A DNA stretch of 64,000 bases, taken from Pseudomonas entomophila (GTDB taxonomy: Bacteria > Pseudomonadota > Gammaproteobacteria > Pseudomonadales > Pseudomonadaceae). The notes beneath the pieces are model-generated. The model was not told the DNA's origin. It did no database searches and saw only the letters and a program-made list of their open reading frames with translations. The translations under genes were made by a program, and so were the position numbers. Numbering within the stretch: position 1 is the first letter of the stretch; every line of letters begins with the position of its first letter. Of this stretch, positions 11,189 through 23,705 are shown one piece after another. Location: contig NZ_JARGCS010000012.1 of NCBI RefSeq assembly GCF_029193575.1, positions 248,001 to 312,000 of the forward strand, given 5' to 3'.

Positions 11189-11710
11189 GTGGGTACTCCT
11201 TGTCATTTCGCCCTGTTTGACCTCCAGCCAGGCTTCCGTCTGGACCTCGACAAGCTGGCCAGCCGCTACCGCGCGCTGGCCCGCGAGGTCCACCCGGACC
11301 GCTTCGCCGACGCTTCCGAGCGCGAGCAGCGGGTAGCCCTGGAAAAGTCCGCCGCCCTCAACGACGCCTACCAGACCCTGCGTAGCGCGCCGCGTCGCGC
11401 CCGTTACCTGCTGGCCATCAGTGGCCACGAGGTGCCCCAGGAAGTCACCGTGCACGACCCGGACTTCCTGCTGCAGCAGATGCAGTGGCGCGAAGAACTC
11501 GAAGAGCTGCAGGACGAAGCCGACCTGGACGGCGTTGCCGTGTTCAAGAAGCGCCTGAAGGTCGCCCAGGACACGCTCAACGAAGATTTCGCCGCCTGCT
11601 GGGATCAAGCTGCCGAGCGCGACAAGGCTGAACGCCTGATGCGCCGCATGCAGTTCCTCGACAAGCTCGCCCAAGAAGTGCGCCAGTTGGAAGAGCGCCT
11701 CGACGATTAA
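11189..11710 (+). CDS. hscB: co-chaperone HscB
   Basis: HscB is a J-type co-chaperone that delivers IscU to HscA and stimulates its ATPase. The 173-residue product begins at GTG 11189 ([12 protein letters not shown]). The J-domain HPD tripeptide is at residues 35-37. The C-terminal three-helix IscU-binding domain contains [18 protein letters not shown]. The frame is open upstream into iscA, but family length and alignment favour the GTG, eight bases after the iscA stop. Confidence 0.96.
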   Translation: MGTPCHFALFDLQPGFRLDLDKLASRYRALAREVHPDRFADASEREQRVALEKSAALNDAYQTLRSAPRRARYLLAISGHEVPQEVTVHDPDFLLQQMQWREELEELQDEADLDGVAVFKKRLKVAQDTLNEDFAACWDQAAERDKAERLMRRMQFLDKLAQEVRQLEERLDD

Positions 11711-11753
11711 CCCCGGCGTTGCCCGTGATGACGCCTAAGGTATTCAGATAAGC

Positions 11754-13616
<1,863 letters not shown>

Positions 13617-13619
13617 CCG

Positions 13620-13961
13620 ATGCCCCAGGTGATTTTCCTGCCGCATGAGAAATTCTGCCCGGATGGGCTGGTGGTGGAGGTGGAGCCCGGGACCAACATC
13701 CTGGAACTGGCCCACGAGCACCACATCGAGATGGAAAGCGCCTGTGGTGGCGTGTGCGCCTGCACCACCTGCCACTGCATCGTGCGCGAGGGCTTCGACT
13801 CGCTGGAAGAGGCCGACGAACTGGAAGAAGACATGCTGGACAAGGCCTGGGGCCTGGAAGCACAGTCGCGCCTGGCCTGCCAGGTGATCGTTGGCGAGGA
13901 AGACCTCACCATCGAGATTCCGAAATATTCGCTCAACCATGCCGCAGAAGCGCCGCACTGA
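13620..13961 (+). CDS. fdx: isc-type [2Fe-2S] ferredoxin
   Basis: Fdx supplies electrons for cluster assembly on IscU. The 113-residue product has the ligands C42, C48, C51 and C87, plus the extra C46 typical of isc ferredoxins (ACGGVCACTTCHC). Its position between hscA and iscX is standard. Confidence 0.97.
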   Translation: MPQVIFLPHEKFCPDGLVVEVEPGTNILELAHEHHIEMESACGGVCACTTCHCIVREGFDSLEEADELEEDMLDKAWGLEAQSRLACQVIVGEEDLTIEIPKYSLNHAAEAPH

Positions 13962-13970
13962 GGGTTCAGC

Positions 13971-14171
13971 ATGAGTCTGAAATGGATTGATGTACTTGAG
14001 ATCGCCATCCAGCTTGCGGAAAGCAAGCCGGAAGTCGATCCTCGTTACGTGAATTTCGTCGATCTGCACCGTTGGGTGCTGGCCTTGCCAGAGTTCAGCG
14101 ACGATCCGTCACGCGGCGGTGAGAAGGTGCTCGAGGCCATCCAGGCGGCCTGGATCGAAGAAGCCGACTGA
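13971..14171 (+). CDS. iscX: Fe-S cluster assembly protein IscX
   Basis: IscX (YfhJ) is a 66-residue acidic protein that binds IscS and iron and modulates assembly rate. The family pattern MSLKWIDVLEIAIQL, then DPRYVNFVDLH and EKVLEAIQAAWIEE, is complete. It ends the isc operon: a hairpin follows 29 bases after the stop. Confidence 0.96.
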   Translation: MSLKWIDVLEIAIQLAESKPEVDPRYVNFVDLHRWVLALPEFSDDPSRGGEKVLEAIQAAWIEEAD

Positions 14172-14200
14172 GCGTGTCCTGCAGGTTAGGCAATCCCCTG

Positions 14201-14232
14201 GAACCCGCGTATAATTCGCGGGTTTAATTTTT
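14201..14232 (+). terminator. isc-operon terminator hairpin whose loop holds the ndk -10 box
   Basis: The perfect stem AACCCGCG (14202-14209) and CGCGGGTT (14217-14224) encloses the loop TATAATT, followed by TAATTTTT. The TATAAT at 14210-14215 is a perfect -10 hexamer with a weak -35 (TTAGGC, 14186-14191), suitably placed for ndk at 14260. The two roles probably coexist: termination of isc and initiation of ndk. Confidence 0.7.
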
Positions 14233-14259
14233 CGCAACACTCATTTTTTGGAGTTTTCC

Positions 14260-14685
14260 ATGGCTGTTCAACGTACTTTCTCCATCATCAAGCCTGACGC
14301 CGTTGCCAAGAACGTGATCGGCAAGATCACCACTCGTTTCGAAGAAGCCGGCCTGAAAATCGTCGCCTCGAAAATCAAGCAGCTGTCCAAGGCCGAAGCC
14401 GAAGGCTTCTACGCCGAGCACAGCGCTCGTGGCTTCTTCGGTGACCTGGTTGCCTTCATGACTTCCGGTCCGGTCGTCGTTCAGGTTCTGGAAGGCGAGA
14501 ACGCCATCGCTCTGAACCGTGAGCTGATGGGCGCCACCAACCCTAAAGAAGCGGCCCCAGGCACCATCCGCGCCGACTTCGCCGAGTCGATCGACGCCAA
14601 CGCCGTTCACGGTTCGGACTCCGAAGCCGCTGCTGCTCGCGAAATCGCTTACTTCTTCGCTGCTACCGAGGTAACCACTCGCTAA
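14260..14685 (+). CDS. ndk: nucleoside diphosphate kinase
   Basis: Ndk moves the gamma-phosphate from ATP to other NDPs through a phosphohistidine. The 141-residue product has the active-site H117 in NAVHGSDS and the KPDAV motif near the start. ATG 14260 ([12 protein letters not shown]) follows TTTTGGAG. An ATG 12 bases earlier is not supported by the family. Confidence 0.98.
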   Translation: MAVQRTFSIIKPDAVAKNVIGKITTRFEEAGLKIVASKIKQLSKAEAEGFYAEHSARGFFGDLVAFMTSGPVVVQVLEGENAIALNRELMGATNPKEAAPGTIRADFAESIDANAVHGSDSEAAAAREIAYFFAATEVTTR

Positions 14686-14713
14686 GCGAAAGCTGACGAG
14701 TGAGGGTGAATCC

Positions 14714-15859
14714 ATGACGACATCTACTGGCAAAATCAACCTGTTGGGGCTGACCCTGCCGGAAATGGAACAGTTCTTCGACTCGATCGGGGAGAAGCGC
14801 TTCCGTGCCGGTCAGGTGATGAAATGGATTCACCATTTTGGCGTCGATGACTTCGCCGCCATGACCAATGTCGGCAAGGTCTTGCGCGAAAAGCTCGAGG
14901 CCGTTGCCGAGATTCGGGCACCGGAAGTGGTCAGTGAAGACATTTCCGCCGACGGTACCCGCAAGTGGGTGGTCCGCGTTGCCTCCGGCAGCTGCGTCGA
15001 AACCGTCTACATCCCCACCGACGACCGCGGCACCCTCTGCGTCTCGTCCCAGGCCGGCTGCGCCCTGGACTGCAGTTTCTGCTCCACCGGCAAGCAAGGC
15101 TTCAACAGCAACCTCACCGCCGCCGAAGTGATCGGCCAGGTGTGGCTTGCGAACAAATCCTTCGGTACCGTCCCTGCCAAGATCGACCGCGCCATCACCA
15201 ACGTGGTGATGATGGGCATGGGCGAACCGCTGCTGAATTTCGACAATGTCATCGCCGCCATGAAGATCATGATGGACGATCTGGGCTATGGCATCTCCAA
15301 GCGCCGCGTCACCCTGTCCACCTCGGGCGTGGTGCCGATGATCGACGAACTGGCCAAGCACATCGACGTGTCGCTGGCCCTGTCGCTGCACGCGCCGAAT
15401 GACGAGCTGCGCAACCAGCTGGTGCCGATCAACAAGAAGTACCCGCTCAAGGTCCTGCTCGAGTCGTGCATGGGCTACATGGCCACCCTGGGCGGCAAGC
15501 GTGTGCTGACCGTCGAGTACACCCTGCTCAAGGACGTCAACGACCAACCCGAGCATGCGGCCCAGATGATCGAGCTGCTGCGCGACGTGCCGTGCAAGAT
15601 CAACCTGATCCCGTTCAACCCGTTCCCGCACTCCGGCTACGAGCGGCCAAGCAACAATGCCATTCGTCGCTTCCAGGACCTGCTGCACCACGGCGGCTTC
15701 AACGTCACCACCCGTACCACCCGTGGTGAAGACATCGACGCCGCCTGCGGGCAATTGGTCGGCCAGGTCATGGACCGTACCCGCCGTAGCGAGCGCTACA
15801 TCGCCGTACGCCAGCTGAACGCCGACGGCGAGCAGCAAGACAGCGCCGTGCGCCACTGA
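14714..15859 (+). CDS. rlmN: dual-specificity rRNA/tRNA adenine C2-methyltransferase RlmN
   Basis: RlmN is a radical-SAM enzyme that methylates C2 of A2503 in 23S rRNA and A37 of some tRNAs. The 381-residue product has the [4Fe-4S]-binding C116-x3-C120-x2-C123 ([12 protein letters not shown]), the [11 protein letters not shown] motif and a catalytic C345 near the end (DAACGQ). It follows ndk by 28 bases and needs a cluster that the isc genes upstream can supply. Confidence 0.97.
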   Translation: MTTSTGKINLLGLTLPEMEQFFDSIGEKRFRAGQVMKWIHHFGVDDFAAMTNVGKVLREKLEAVAEIRAPEVVSEDISADGTRKWVVRVASGSCVETVYIPTDDRGTLCVSSQAGCALDCSFCSTGKQGFNSNLTAAEVIGQVWLANKSFGTVPAKIDRAITNVVMMGMGEPLLNFDNVIAAMKIMMDDLGYGISKRRVTLSTSGVVPMIDELAKHIDVSLALSLHAPNDELRNQLVPINKKYPLKVLLESCMGYMATLGGKRVLTVEYTLLKDVNDQPEHAAQMIELLRDVPCKINLIPFNPFPHSGYERPSNNAIRRFQDLLHHGGFNVTTRTTRGEDIDAACGQLVGQVMDRTRRSERYIAVRQLNADGEQQDSAVRH

Positions 15860-15872
15860 CCGGGACCCGCCC

Positions 15873-16634
15873 ATGACCCTGCGCGCCGCGCTGTCGATCC
15901 TGTCGCTTTCGCTGCTGGCCGGCTGCGTGTCCAGCGGAACGGGCGACCCACTGGCCAGCCGCCAGGGGCGTGCAGAGGCGGGGCAGGCCTACGTGCAGTT
16001 GGGCCTGGGTTATTTGCAACAAGGTTTGACCGAGCAGGCCAAGGCCCCGCTGCGCAAGGCGCTGGACCTCAATGCCAGCGATGCTGATGCCAACGCCGCC
16101 CTGGCGCTGGTGTTCCAGGCCGAAGGCGAGCCCACGCTGGCCGACGACTACTTTCGCAAGGCCATGGCCCAGCGCCCAGGCGACACGCGGATACGTAATA
16201 ACTACGGCAGCTTCCTCTACGCTCAAGGCCAATTTCACCAGGCCGAGCAGATGTTTCGCCAAGCGGCCGCCGATACCCTGTATCCTGAGCGTTCCCGGGT
16301 CTACGAGAACCTCGGCCTGACAGCCCTCAGGCAAGGGCGCCGCGAACAGGCGCACGAATACCTGGAAAAAGCCCTGCGGCTCAACCAGCGGCAACCCAGG
16401 GCGCTGCTGGAAATGGCTGAGTTGTCCTACGAAAACAGGCATTATGTGCCCGCCCGTGACTATTACGAGCGCTTCAGCCAGCAGAGCGATGCCAATGCCC
16501 GCAGCCTGCTGCTGGGCAGCCGCCTTGCCCGAGTCTTCGAAGAACACGGCACGGTGGCCGAACTGGGCCAGCAATTACAACGACTTTATCCCGGTACGCC
16601 GGAATACCAGCAATACCTGTCGGAGCAACGATGA
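15873..16634 (+). CDS. pilF: type IV pilus biogenesis/stability lipoprotein PilF
   Basis: PilF (PilW) is the outer-membrane pilotin that moves and stabilises the PilQ secretin. The 253-residue product has a lipobox LAGC with the acylated C18 and then about five to six tetratricopeptide repeats (AYVQLGLGYLQQGL, DANAALALVFQAEG, RNNYGSFLYAQGQF, ENLGLTALRQGR). It overlaps rodZ by ATGA. The same context is found in many Pseudomonas genomes. Confidence 0.95.
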   Translation: MTLRAALSILSLSLLAGCVSSGTGDPLASRQGRAEAGQAYVQLGLGYLQQGLTEQAKAPLRKALDLNASDADANAALALVFQAEGEPTLADDYFRKAMAQRPGDTRIRNNYGSFLYAQGQFHQAEQMFRQAAADTLYPERSRVYENLGLTALRQGRREQAHEYLEKALRLNQRQPRALLEMAELSYENRHYVPARDYYERFSQQSDANARSLLLGSRLARVFEEHGTVAELGQQLQRLYPGTPEYQQYLSEQR

Positions 16635-17641
16635 AAGCCGCGCACCCCGAAGTAGCAGCAGCGACTCGCCAGAACCCCGGTGAAGTCTTGCGCCAGGCCC
16701 GCGAGACCCGGGACTGGTCGCAGGCCGAAGTGGCCCGCAAGCTCAACCTCACGGTAACTTCGCTGAACCACCTGGAAACCGGCGCCTTCGACAAGCTTCC
16801 CGGGCATACCTTCGCCCGTGGCTACATCCGCGCCTACGCCAAGTTGATGGACATGGACCAGGCGCCGCTGGTCGAGGCGTTCGACCAGTACACCGGCACC
16901 CATGCCAAGGGCAGCGAAGTGCACGCCCTGGGCCGTATCGAGGAGCCGGTGCGGCTCTCCCACAACATCCTGCGTGTGGTCAGCCTGCTGCTGCTGGTGG
17001 CAGTGATCGGTGGTGGCTTCCTCTGGTGGCAGGACCAAGGCAGCCTGCGCACCCAGGACCTGGCCAAGATCGCCTTGGAGCATGTCGAGGTCGAAAGCGC
17101 CGACGGCACTACCCAGATCCACCCGCTGGACGAGCCTGAAGACCAGGCCGTGACCGCTGGCCAGCAGCCGGAAAGCGCGCCATTGCCGCTGGAACAAGCA
17201 CCGGTCGAGCAGGCTCCCGCGCCTGTCAGCGAGGCTGCCCCAGCCGCGGCCCACGCCCCGGCTGCAAACCCGGCATCGACCGCTGCAGCCGCCACGGTCC
17301 CGGTGGCTCCTGCCCACGTGCCGGCACCTGCCCCAGCCCCGGCCGCACCTGTCGCCAGTGTGCCGGCCAACGCCGCACAGCCGAGCGTGTTGCCGGCGGG
17401 TGATGGCAAGGTCGCCATCCAATTCACCGCCGATTGCTGGACCCAGGTCACCGACGGCAACGGCAAGGTGCTGTTCAGCGCCATCAAGCGCAAGGGTGAC
17501 AGCCTGGAACTGACCGGCAAACCGCCGTTCGCGGTACGCCTGGGCTTCGCCCGTGGCGCCCAGGTCAGCTACAACGGCCAGGCTGTCGACATTGCCCCGT
17601 TCACCAGTGGCGAGACCGCTCGCCTGAAGTTGGGACAGTAA
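16631..17641 (+). CDS. rodZ: cytoskeletal shape protein RodZ
   Basis: RodZ links MreB filaments to the wall-synthesis machinery. The 336-residue product has a cytoplasmic helix-turn-helix domain (about 15-80, VARKLNLTVTSLNHLETG), one membrane segment at about 113-134, a Pro/Ala-rich periplasmic linker of some 100 residues with low complexity, and a C-terminal DUF4115 beta domain (about 255-335, FTADCWTQVTDGNGKVLF). ispG starts three bases after the stop. Confidence 0.94.
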   Translation: MKAAHPEVAAATRQNPGEVLRQARETRDWSQAEVARKLNLTVTSLNHLETGAFDKLPGHTFARGYIRAYAKLMDMDQAPLVEAFDQYTGTHAKGSEVHALGRIEEPVRLSHNILRVVSLLLLVAVIGGGFLWWQDQGSLRTQDLAKIALEHVEVESADGTTQIHPLDEPEDQAVTAGQQPESAPLPLEQAPVEQAPAPVSEAAPAAAHAPAANPASTAAAATVPVAPAHVPAPAPAPAAPVASVPANAAQPSVLPAGDGKVAIQFTADCWTQVTDGNGKVLFSAIKRKGDSLELTGKPPFAVRLGFARGAQVSYNGQAVDIAPFTSGETARLKLGQ

Positions 17642-17644
17642 GCC

Positions 17645-18754
17645 ATGCACGGCGAATCTCCGATCAAACGTCGCGAATCCCGGAAAATCTGGGTCGGCAA
17701 TGTACCGGTGGGCGGCGATGCGCCGATCGCGGTGCAGAGCATGACCAACACCGACACCAACGACGTCGCTGCCACCGTCGGGCAAATCCAGCGCCTGGTC
17801 GATGCCGGCGTGGACATCGTCCGCGTCTCGGTGCCAGACATGGACGCCGCCGAAGCCTTCGGCAAGATCAAGCAATTGGTCAGCGTGCCGCTGGTCGCCG
17901 ACATCCACTTCGACTACAAGATCGCGCTGCGCGTGGCGGAGCTCGGTGTCGATTGCCTGCGCATCAACCCCGGCAACATCGGCCGTGAAGACCGCGTGCG
18001 TGCGGTGGTCGATGCCGCCCGCGACCGTGGCATCCCGATCCGTATCGGGGTCAATGCCGGCTCCCTGGAAAAAGACCTGCAGAAAAAGTATGGCGAACCG
18101 ACCCCGGCGGCGCTGGTCGAGTCGGCGTTGCGCCATGTCGAGCACCTCGACCGCCTGGACTTCCAGGACTTCAAGGTCAGCGTCAAGGCCTCCGACGTGT
18201 TCATGGCCGTCGAAGCCTACCGCTTGCTGGCCAAGCAGATCGTCCAGCCGCTGCACCTGGGGATCACCGAAGCCGGTGGCCTGCGCTCGGGGACGGTGAA
18301 ATCCGCCGTCGGCATCGGTATGCTGCTGGCCGAAGGCATCGGCGATACCATCCGCATTTCCCTGGCCGCCGACCCGGTCGAGGAAGTGAAGGTCGGCTAC
18401 GACATCCTCAAGTCGCTGCACCTGCGTTCCCGTGGCATCAACTTCATCGCCTGCCCGAGCTGCTCGCGGCAGAACTTCGATGTGGTCAAGACCATGAACG
18501 AGCTGGAAGGGCGCCTGGAAGACCTGTTGGTTCCGCTGGACGTGGCCGTGATCGGCTGCGTGGTCAACGGCCCGGGCGAAGCCAAGGAATCCCATGTCGG
18601 CCTGACCGGCGGCACCCCCAACCTGGTGTACATCGACGGCAAGCCGGCACAGAAGCTGACCAACGACAACCTGGTGGACGAGCTGGAAAAGCTCATCCGC
18701 CAGAAAGCGGCCGAGAAGGTCGAGGCCGACGCGGCGTTGATCGCCCGTGGCTGA
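17645..18754 (+). CDS. ispG: (E)-4-hydroxy-3-methylbut-2-enyl-diphosphate synthase
   Basis: IspG makes HMBPP from MEcPP in the non-mevalonate isoprenoid pathway using a [4Fe-4S] cluster and flavodoxin or ferredoxin electrons. The 369-residue product has the TIM-barrel stretch [20 protein letters not shown] at the start and the C-terminal cluster motif CPSCSRQ, with a third Cys in [10 protein letters not shown]. Length is typical of the bacterial two-domain form. Confidence 0.97.
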   Translation: MHGESPIKRRESRKIWVGNVPVGGDAPIAVQSMTNTDTNDVAATVGQIQRLVDAGVDIVRVSVPDMDAAEAFGKIKQLVSVPLVADIHFDYKIALRVAELGVDCLRINPGNIGREDRVRAVVDAARDRGIPIRIGVNAGSLEKDLQKKYGEPTPAALVESALRHVEHLDRLDFQDFKVSVKASDVFMAVEAYRLLAKQIVQPLHLGITEAGGLRSGTVKSAVGIGMLLAEGIGDTIRISLAADPVEEVKVGYDILKSLHLRSRGINFIACPSCSRQNFDVVKTMNELEGRLEDLLVPLDVAVIGCVVNGPGEAKESHVGLTGGTPNLVYIDGKPAQKLTNDNLVDELEKLIRQKAAEKVEADAALIARG

Positions 18755-18778
18755 TACACAGATTCGTAAGGATTTTTC

Positions 18779-20068
18779 GTGAGCAAATCGCTGCAAGCCA
18801 TCCGTGGCATGAACGACATCCTGCCTGAGCAGTCGCCGCTGTGGCGCTACTTCGAGGGCACCGTGGCCGGCCTGCTGGACACCTACGGCTACAGCCAGAT
18901 CCGTACGCCGATCGTCGAGTTCACCGAGCTGTTCAAGCGTTCGATCGGTGAAGTCACCGACATCGTCGAAAAAGAGATGTACACCTTCGAGGACCGCAAC
19001 GGCGATTCGCTGACCCTGCGTCCCGAGGGCACCGCCGCCTGCGTGCGCGCCGTGCTCGAGCATGGCATCACCGGCAATGGCCAGGTGCAGAAACTGTGGT
19101 ACATCGGCCAGATGTTCCGCCACGAGCGCCCGCAGAAAGGGCGCTACCGCCAGTTCCACCAGATCGGCGTGGAGGTGTTCAACCTCGACGGCCCGGACAT
19201 CGACGCCGAGCTGATCATGCTGACCTGGCGCCTGTGGGGCCTGCTGGGCATCCAGGACGCGGTCAAGCTCGAGCTCAACAGCCTGGGCACCAGCGAAGCC
19301 CGCGCGCGCTACCGTGACGCGCTGGTCGAGTTCCTCTCGGCGCGCCTGGAGCAACTGGACGAAGACAGCCAGCGTCGCCTCATGAGCAACCCGCTGCGCA
19401 TCCTCGACAGCAAGGACCAAGGCACCCAGGCGGTGCTGGTCGGCGCGCCGAAGCTCGAGGACTACCTCGACGAAGATTCCCGCGTGCACTTCGAGGGCCT
19501 GAAGGCCCGCCTGGACGCCGCCGGCATCCCGTTCGTGATCAACACCAAGCTGGTGCGTGGCCTGGACTACTACAGCAAGACCGTGTTCGAGTGGGTCACC
19601 GACAAGCTCGGCGCCCAGGGCACCGTCTGCGCTGGTGGCCGCTACGACGGCCTGGTCGAGCAGATGGGCGGCAAGCCGACCCCGGGCGTGGGCTTCGCCA
19701 TGGGCATCGAGCGCCTGATCCTGCTGCTGGAGACCCTGGGCAAGGTGCCGGAGTCGATCAGCCGTACCCTCGACGTCTACCTGTGCGCCTTTGGCGAGCA
19801 GGCTGAGCTGGCCGGCCTGAAGATCAGCGAAGGCCTGCGCGACCGCCTGCCGGGCCTGCGCCTGGCGGTCAACGCCGGTGGCGGCAGCTTCAAGAGCCAG
19901 TTCAAGAAGGCCGACAAGAGCGGCGCGTTGTTCGCGCTGATCCTGGGGGACGACGAGCTGGCGCAACAAGTGGTAGGTTTCAAGCCCCTGCGTGGCCAGG
20001 GCGAACAACAGAACATTGCCTGGGATGCTCTGGCCGAGCACCTGGAAGCTGCTCTCGCGCAGGCGTGA
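18779..20068 (+). CDS. hisS: histidyl-tRNA synthetase
   Basis: This class II synthetase charges tRNA-His. The 429-residue product has motif 1 near residue 45, motif 2 at [16 protein letters not shown], the histidine-specific [15 protein letters not shown], motif 3 [11 protein letters not shown] and a C-terminal anticodon-binding domain. The start is GTG 18779, 24 bases after ispG, with AAGGA upstream. Confidence 0.97.
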   Translation: MSKSLQAIRGMNDILPEQSPLWRYFEGTVAGLLDTYGYSQIRTPIVEFTELFKRSIGEVTDIVEKEMYTFEDRNGDSLTLRPEGTAACVRAVLEHGITGNGQVQKLWYIGQMFRHERPQKGRYRQFHQIGVEVFNLDGPDIDAELIMLTWRLWGLLGIQDAVKLELNSLGTSEARARYRDALVEFLSARLEQLDEDSQRRLMSNPLRILDSKDQGTQAVLVGAPKLEDYLDEDSRVHFEGLKARLDAAGIPFVINTKLVRGLDYYSKTVFEWVTDKLGAQGTVCAGGRYDGLVEQMGGKPTPGVGFAMGIERLILLLETLGKVPESISRTLDVYLCAFGEQAELAGLKISEGLRDRLPGLRLAVNAGGGSFKSQFKKADKSGALFALILGDDELAQQVVGFKPLRGQGEQQNIAWDALAEHLEAALAQA

Positions 20069-20107
20069 AGCGGTCAAACAGCCGAATTGCTGAAAAGGAG
20101 TATTGGG

Positions 20108-20749
20108 GTGTCGAGTACCGATGATGATGGCCTGGCCGCGGCCAAGGACTGGTGGAACCGTAACGGCAAGCCGCTGCTGACCGGTGCCCTGCTCGCCGCC
20201 GCGGTGGTGATGGGCTGGCAGGCCTGGCACAAGTACCAGAGCAACCAGTCGCAAGGCGCCTCGGCGTTGTACCAGGCGCTGCTGGAAACCACCCTGACGC
20301 CGACCGGCCAGCCTGACGCGACCAAGGTCGCCGAGCTGTCCGGCAAGCTCAAGAGCGAGTTCGCCGGCACCGCCTACGCCCAGTACGGCAGCCTGTTCGT
20401 GGCCAAGGTCGCGGTCGACAGCGGCAAGCTGGACGACGCCGCCGCCGAGCTCAAGGGCGTGCTGGACAAGCCTGCCGATGTGACCCTGGGCGAGATCTCG
20501 CGCCAGCGCCTGGCCCGCGTGCTCGCGGCCCAGGGCAAGGCCGAGGACGCCCTCAAGCTGCTCGACGGCGACGCCGACAAGGCGTTCCTGGCCAGCCGCG
20601 AAGAATTGAAGGGCGACCTGCTGGTACAGCTGGGCCGCGCCGACGATGCCCATAGCGCTTACGAAAAAGCCAAGGCCGCGCTGTCCGACGACGCCGCGAT
20701 CGGTGGCCTGCAACTGAAGCTGGATGACCTGGCCAAAGGGGACGCTTGA
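20108..20749 (+). CDS. yfgM: YfgM family ancillary SecYEG translocon protein
   Basis: YfgM is a single-span inner-membrane protein with periplasmic TPR repeats that works with PpiD at the Sec translocon. The 213-residue product has a cytoplasmic head, one membrane segment at about 22-39 (LLTGALLAAAVVMGWQAW) and a periplasmic helical repeat domain with a DUF2133-type pattern. GTG 20108 is preceded by AAAAGGAG. It lies between hisS and bamB, the conserved neighbourhood. Confidence 0.93.
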   Translation: MSSTDDDGLAAAKDWWNRNGKPLLTGALLAAAVVMGWQAWHKYQSNQSQGASALYQALLETTLTPTGQPDATKVAELSGKLKSEFAGTAYAQYGSLFVAKVAVDSGKLDDAAAELKGVLDKPADVTLGEISRQRLARVLAAQGKAEDALKLLDGDADKAFLASREELKGDLLVQLGRADDAHSAYEKAKAALSDDAAIGGLQLKLDDLAKGDA

Positions 20750-20750
20750 A

Positions 20751-21893
20751 GTGATCGGTTGGAAACAAGCAGCAGTGCTCGCCCTGGCCGTCCTGGCCGC
20801 GGGTTGCAGCAGCAACAGCAAGAAGGAACTGCCTCCGGCCGAACTGACCAAGTTCACCGAGGAAGTGGTGCTGAAGAAGCAGTGGAGCCGTTCGATCGGT
20901 GACGGCCAGGGTGAGACCTACAACACCCTGGTGCCGGCCATCGAGAACGACCGTATCTACGCCTCCGACGTCAATGGCCTGGTCTTCGCCCTGAACCGTC
21001 TCGACGGTGACGTGGTGTGGAAGAAGGACCTTGAGCTGCCGGTCTCCGGCGCGGTCGGCGTGGGCTACGGCATGGTCATGCTCGGCACCCTGAAGGGCGA
21101 GGTGGTCGCGCTGGATTCGAGCACCGGTGAAGAACGTTGGCGCTCGCGCGTCACCAGCGAAGTGCTGGCACCGCCCGCCACCAACGGTGACGTGGTGGTG
21201 GTGCAGACCCAGGACGACCGCCTGATCGGCCTCGACTTCGCCACGGGCGAGCGTCGCTGGATCTACGAAAGCACCCCGGCCGTGCTCACCCTGCGTGGCA
21301 CCGGTGCGCCGGTGGTGACCAACCGCCTGGCGGTGGCCGGCCTGTCCACCGGCAAGGTGGTCGCGGTCGACACCCAGAACGGCGTGCCGGTGTGGGAGAG
21401 CCGCGTGGCCATCCCGCAGGGCCGTTCCGAACTGGACCGCGTGGTGGATATCGACGGCGGCCTGCTGCTGTCGGGTGAAACTCTGTACGTCAGCACCTAC
21501 CAGGGCCGCGTCGCCGGTCTCGACCTGCAGAGCGGCCGTGTGCTGTGGCAGCGCGATGCCTCCAGCTACGTCGGTGTCGCCCAGGGCTTTGGCAACGTCT
21601 ACGTGAGCGAGGCCTCGGGCACCGTGGAGAGCGTCGACGAGCGTTCCTCCAGTTCCCTGTGGAGCAACGACGCCATGGCGCGCCGGCAACTGTCGGCGCC
21701 GGAAGTGTTCTCCAGCTATGTGGCGGTGGGTGACTTCGAGGGTTACCTGCACCTGCTCAGCCAGGTCGATGGCCGCTTCGTCGGCCGTGAGCGTATCGAC
21801 AGCGATGGCCTGCGCGCCCGGCCCCTGGTGGTCGGCGACACCATCTATGTCTTTGGCAACAGCGGCAAGCTCGAGGCATTGACCATCCGCTGA
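20751..21893 (+). CDS. bamB: outer membrane assembly lipoprotein BamB
   Basis: BamB is the beta-propeller lipoprotein of the BAM complex that inserts outer-membrane proteins. The 380-residue product starts at GTG 20751, one base after the yfgM stop. It has the lipobox LAAGC with C19 and repeated PQQ-like blades ([65 protein letters not shown]). Confidence 0.96.
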   Translation: MIGWKQAAVLALAVLAAGCSSNSKKELPPAELTKFTEEVVLKKQWSRSIGDGQGETYNTLVPAIENDRIYASDVNGLVFALNRLDGDVVWKKDLELPVSGAVGVGYGMVMLGTLKGEVVALDSSTGEERWRSRVTSEVLAPPATNGDVVVVQTQDDRLIGLDFATGERRWIYESTPAVLTLRGTGAPVVTNRLAVAGLSTGKVVAVDTQNGVPVWESRVAIPQGRSELDRVVDIDGGLLLSGETLYVSTYQGRVAGLDLQSGRVLWQRDASSYVGVAQGFGNVYVSEASGTVESVDERSSSSLWSNDAMARRQLSAPEVFSSYVAVGDFEGYLHLLSQVDGRFVGRERIDSDGLRARPLVVGDTIYVFGNSGKLEALTIR

Positions 21894-21952
21894 AGCTAAG
21901 CTTGGGGTCTCACGGCCCCGGGCTGCGGCGCATGAAGCGCTGCCCGAACTCC

Positions 21953-21976
21953 GGCCGCTGCTGTGCAGCGGCCTTT
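21953..21976 (+). terminator. terminator between bamB and der
   Basis: The perfect 9-bp stem GGCCGCTGC, loop TGT, GCAGCGGCC is followed by TTTGCATTTT. It closes the long ndk-to-bamB run, at least partly. Confidence 0.8.
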
Positions 21977-22008
21977 GCATTTTCAAGAATTCAAGAGTGG
22001 AGAGCCGC

Positions 22009-23475
22009 ATGGTTCCCGTAATCGCCCTGGTGGGACGGCCGAACGTCGGCAAATCCACCATGTTCAACCGCCTGACCAAGACCCGCGATGCCATCGTCGG
22101 CGACTTGTCCGGCTTGACCCGTGACCGCCAGTACGGCGATGCGACCTGGCAAGGCCGTTCCTACATCCTGATCGACACCGGCGGTATCACCGGTGACGAA
22201 GTGGGCATGGACGAGAAGATGGCCGAGCAGTCGCTGATGGCCATCGAGGAAGCCGACTATGTGCTGTTCCTGGTCGATGCCCGCGCCGGCATGACCGCCG
22301 CCGACCAGATGATCGCCGAGCACCTGCGCAAGCGGAACAAAGAAGCCATCCTGGTCGCCAACAAGATCGACAACATCGACGCCGACGTCGCCCGCGCCGA
22401 GTTCTCGCCGCTGGGCATGGGCAACGCGATCCCGGTGGCCGGCTCCCAGGGCCGTGGCATCAATGCGCTGATGGAAGCGGTGCTGGGTCACGTGCCGCGC
22501 GACAAGGAAGAGGAAGCCCTCGACGAGGACGTCGCCGAAGGTGAGGAAGCCACGCGCATCCCCGGCCCGAGCGAGAAGGATGGCATCAAGATCGCCATCA
22601 TCGGCCGCCCCAACGTCGGCAAGTCGACCCTGGTCAACCGCATGCTCGGCGAAGAGCGCGTAGTGGTCTACGACCAGCCGGGCACCACCCGCGACAGTAT
22701 CTACATCCCTTTCGAGCGCGATGAAGAGAAGTACACCCTGATCGACACCGCCGGGGTGCGCAAGCGCGGCAAGATCCACGAGGAGGTCGAGAAGTTCTCG
22801 GTGGTGAAGACGCTGCAGGCGATCAAGGACGCCAACGTGGTGATCTTCGTCATGGACGCCCGTGAAGGCGTGGTCGACCATGATCTCAACCTGCTGGGCT
22901 TCGCCCTGGAAGCCGGCCGTGCCATCGTCATCGCCCTGAACAAATGGGATGGCATGGAGCCGGGCGAGCGCGACTACGTGAAGACCGAGCTGGAGCGCCG
23001 GCTGTTCTTCGTCGACTTTGCCGATATCCACTTCATCTCCGCCCTGCACGGCACCGGCGTGGGCCACCTGTACAAGTCGGTGCAGGCCGCGTTCAAGTCG
23101 GCGGTCACCCGCTGGCCGACCAGCCGCCTGACGCAGATCCTCGAAGACGCAGTGAGCGAGCACCAGCCGCCACTGGTCAACGGCCGTCGCATCAAACTGC
23201 GCTATGCCCACCTCGGTGGCGCCAACCCGCCGCTGATCGTGATCCACGGTAACCAGACCGACAAGATTCCGAAGTCGTACTCGCGCTATCTGGAAAACAC
23301 CTACCGCCGTGTGCTCAAGCTGGTCGGCACGCCGATCCGCATCGAGTACAAGGGCAGCGACAACCCGTTCGAGGGCAAGAAGAACACCCTCACCGACCGC
23401 CAGGTCAACAAGAAGCGCCGGCTGATGTCGCACCACAAGAAGGCCGAGAAAAAGCGCAGGGACAAGCGCAAGTAA
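22009..23475 (+). CDS. der: ribosome biogenesis GTPase Der (EngA)
   Basis: Der is an essential double-GTPase for 50S assembly. The 488-residue product has two G domains with P-loops GRPNVGKS at residues 9-16 and again near 199-206, each with DTGG/DTAG and NKxD motifs. A C-terminal KH-like domain and a Lys/Arg-rich tail ([12 protein letters not shown]) follow. The ATG at 22009 (MVPVIALVG) has GGAGAG upstream. Confidence 0.97.
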   Translation: MVPVIALVGRPNVGKSTMFNRLTKTRDAIVGDLSGLTRDRQYGDATWQGRSYILIDTGGITGDEVGMDEKMAEQSLMAIEEADYVLFLVDARAGMTAADQMIAEHLRKRNKEAILVANKIDNIDADVARAEFSPLGMGNAIPVAGSQGRGINALMEAVLGHVPRDKEEEALDEDVAEGEEATRIPGPSEKDGIKIAIIGRPNVGKSTLVNRMLGEERVVVYDQPGTTRDSIYIPFERDEEKYTLIDTAGVRKRGKIHEEVEKFSVVKTLQAIKDANVVIFVMDAREGVVDHDLNLLGFALEAGRAIVIALNKWDGMEPGERDYVKTELERRLFFVDFADIHFISALHGTGVGHLYKSVQAAFKSAVTRWPTSRLTQILEDAVSEHQPPLVNGRRIKLRYAHLGGANPPLIVIHGNQTDKIPKSYSRYLENTYRRVLKLVGTPIRIEYKGSDNPFEGKKNTLTDRQVNKKRRLMSHHKKAEKKRRDKRK

Positions 23476-23540
23476 CCCGGCCAGCCGCGCGCCTCGCGCG
23501 ATAGGGCTCGATCAGACACCTTCATGGCCTGATCGGGCCA

Positions 23541-23573
23541 TGTGGGCGCGGGCTCGCCCCGCGATGAGGCCGG
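23541..23573. repeat. REP-like element downstream of der
   Basis: The core GCGGGCTCGCCCCGCGAT with flanks TGTGGGC and GAGGCCGG matches the recurrent intergenic element of this window, and of Pseudomonas genomes generally. The 230-base gap 23476-23705 holds this element and a second decayed arm (CAGCTGCTCCCACAAGG, 23590-23606). No gene is seen there. Confidence 0.75.
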
Positions 23574-23705
23574 CACTGACACGGCAAGGCCAGCTGCTCC
23601 CACAAGGTGGCAGGGCGTAAGTGTTTCAACCTTTTTCCTGCCCCCTCGATCCGCTATGCTCGGACTCCGTCCCCGCGCCGGATACCCCGCAGGAAAGAGG
23701 GCTCC

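Noticed and set aside
17210..17390. Low-complexity Pro/Ala repeats in rodZ as a possible repeat array
   Set aside because: It is the normal disordered periplasmic linker of RodZ.
16586..20857. A 1423-codon open frame on the minus strand across rodZ, ispG, hisS and yfgM
   Set aside because: It lies opposite several well-identified genes, has no recognisable domains and reads as His/Gln/Arg-rich high-GC shadow.
23607..23705. Upstream extension of the aminotransferase
   Set aside because: Family homology starts at MIRSKLPNVG (23706); the extension overlaps intergenic repeat sequence.
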